DNA of 64,000 bases from Cerrena zonata (Eukaryota > Basidiomycota > Agaricomycetes > Polyporales > Cerrenaceae), in the NCBI GenBank assembly GCA_038087015.1, contig JASBNA010000075.1, positions 62,001 through 126,000 of the forward strand, read 5' to 3'. A model generated the notes under the pieces. It was given only the letters and a program-made list of their open reading frames with translations. It searched no databases and was not told where the DNA came from. Within the stretch, counting starts at the first letter, position 1. Every line of letters begins with the position of its first letter. Below, in pieces: positions 62,845 to 64,000 of the stretch. Both the position numbers and the translations under genes were made by a program.

Positions 62845-64000
62845 TTAATCAACAAATAAAACCCTTGTTCTTCTCTTTTCAATCTTATCGACTGTACTCA
62901 AACCACCTGATTTCAAATTTCCATCTAATCCATTATAACTACCTCTTCCGTGGATAATGTTCATAGCATCTTCTTCACAATAAATATGGTTGTTAATTAA
63001 ATAGTAATCATTCGAAATAGTATAATTACATTTTTCACAAGTTAAACAATTTAAATGCCATTTTTGTTCAAGTTCATTTTCAATACATTCACCTTCAATA
63101 CCGTTATGACATGAATCACACAATGTTCCATTAAGCTCATGATAATGCATATGACAATATGCGTTATCATCTAAGGCATAACATTGAACCGATTTATTGA
63201 ATTTTATTCCACAATTATCATAAGCACAAGTAAAGCATGAACGATGCCATTGGCCTGATAATTCACCAGTTTTAGAATAAATCGCTTTTTGAGAGCCTTT
63301 TGCCATTGGTGAAATAGCTTGATGGCAAATACGACAAGGACCTTCACCAGGTGGATACATGGTTCTTTTTGAATCTTGTTTCGGTGATTCAGAATTGGAT
63401 TTTGGAAATGGTTCAAAATCACTTGGTGGTGGAGCCACTGGTCTTGAAGACTGATTGGCACCAGCTAAAATAGCATCAATTGATTTAGTATTGAGTGGTT
63501 GAATATCTTCATCATATTGATCACTACCAGGAGATTCTGGCATATCGTGCATTTGGAAATTCATTCCTGAAAGTTCTTCTTGAATTTGATGATTTTTTGG
63601 ACTTAAAGGTTTAACAAAATCCAGCAGTTGTGGCATATCTGGAGTTTCATCTTGCTGTTCGTGATATTCTTGAGTTGGATAAGGTAATTGCAGTTCATTA
63701 GAATTTTGCAGTGATTCAGAGTGTTGTGGTGAAACTTGATCATTTTGATGATTATTTTTAAAAGCTTCAGGAGTTTCAATAGTGGTTACTGTTTCATCAA
63801 ACATGACTCCACGTTTTGGTGGTACTGAGTGGGGATCTATATTAGAAGGTAAAGGAGGATAATTATTTTCATCAATTTGTTTCAATTCTTGTAATTCATT
63901 ATCATCAAATGGTTTAATACGAGAATGACGTACAGATAAAGGTTTAACCGACTCAAATGAGGCATTAGAAGATAAATCATCAAGATCGCTTTCTTCTTGA
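62845..64000 (-). CDS. PXL1: paxillin-like LIM-domain protein, 5' end outside the window
   Basis: The frame is open to the window edge, so the N-terminus is missing; ~384 C-terminal residues are present. After a Pro/Ser/Gln-rich disordered part, tandem LIM zinc-finger domains occupy the end: CRICHQAISPMAKG...WHRSCFTCAYDNCGIKF...YCHMHYHEL, then CDSCHNGIEGECIE...KWHLNCLTCEKCNYTI...YCEEDAMNII. Yeast Pxl1 works at sites of polarised growth and the cytokinetic ring, tuning Rho1 and Cdc42. There is no RhoGAP domain after the LIM domains, which argues against Lrg1/Rga-type proteins, whose GAP domain follows them. The end RRTRVLFVD is basic-hydrophobic. Confidence 0.75.
   Translation of the reverse strand, partial: QEESDLDDLSSNASFESVKPLSVRHSRIKPFDDNELQELKQIDENNYPPLPSNIDPHSVPPKRGVMFDETVTTIETPEAFKNNHQNDQVSPQHSESLQNSNELQLPYPTQEYHEQQDETPDMPQLLDFVKPLSPKNHQIQEELSGMNFQMHDMPESPGSDQYDEDIQPLNTKSIDAILAGANQSSRPVAPPPSDFEPFPKSNSESPKQDSKRTMYPPGEGPCRICHQAISPMAKGSQKAIYSKTGELSGQWHRSCFTCAYDNCGIKFNKSVQCYALDDNAYCHMHYHELNGTLCDSCHNGIEGECIENELEQKWHLNCLTCEKCNYTISNDYYLINNHIYCEEDAMNIIHGRGSYNGLDGNLKSGGLSTVDKIEKRRTRVLFVD

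Noticed and set aside
1..64000. CRISPR arrays, bacterial operons, prophage or IS elements
   Set aside because: None seen; gene structure, introns, tRNAs and products are those of a yeast nuclear chromosome.

Overview
The window is nuclear DNA of a budding yeast (Saccharomycotina). It is AT-rich and gene-dense, with almost intronless genes, short 3' intergenic gaps, long A/T homopolymers and tRNA genes. Gene content includes paired fatty-alcohol oxidases, a GPI-anchored phospholipase B, a tiny GPI wall protein, a quinate-permease-like transporter and a CAB3/SIS2 family protein. That, with sparse CTG codons, points to the CUG-Ser ('Candida') clade, but nothing in the window proves the genetic code and no species is claimed.

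Layout. 0-3.1 kb: end of an unidentified gene, a MIM2-like gene, TRM1 (badly broken reading frame) and a small GPI protein. 3.1-8.5 kb: a long promoter region, CCE1 (mitochondrial Holliday-junction nuclease), a CAB3/HAL3 protein (CoA synthesis / PPZ phosphatase) and SEC11. 8.5-12.3 kb: a gene-poor stretch with tRNA-Asn and tRNA-Thr, possible relics and RNA hairpins. 12.3-18.1 kb: GTS1, USB1, a quinate-permease-like transporter and MND1 (intron directly after the ATG). 18.1-27 kb: two fatty-alcohol oxidases in tandem, DSS4, and an APH-family kinase ending in a peroxisomal signal. 27-37.3 kb: an F-box/LRR protein, an aminotransferase and NTE1. 37.4-45.5 kb: a degenerate mitochondrial helicase-like protein, PIF1 and SEC39. 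45.5-52 kb: a coiled-coil protein, LSM3, MRPL4, MIC12, TSC10, MRPL8 and TMA7. 52-64 kb: LAS17, a GCIP-family protein, S-formylglutathione hydrolase, an MFS transporter, phospholipase B, TVP38 and a paxillin-like LIM protein cut by the window end.

Themes. Many products are mitochondrial (MIM2, TRM1, CCE1, PIF1, the helicase-like protein, MRPL4, MIC12, MRPL8) or secretory/membrane (SEC11, DSS4, SEC39, TSC10, NTE1, TVP38, PLB). The oxidase pair and the possibly peroxisomal kinase fit alkane/fatty-acid use.

Quality warning. At least 11 conserved genes are split by single-base frame changes, mostly at short A, G or T runs, about 20 events in all. The proteins stay conserved on both sides of each break. 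The simplest reading is uncorrected indels in the assembly rather than pseudogenes; I annotate such genes at full span and mark the breaks.
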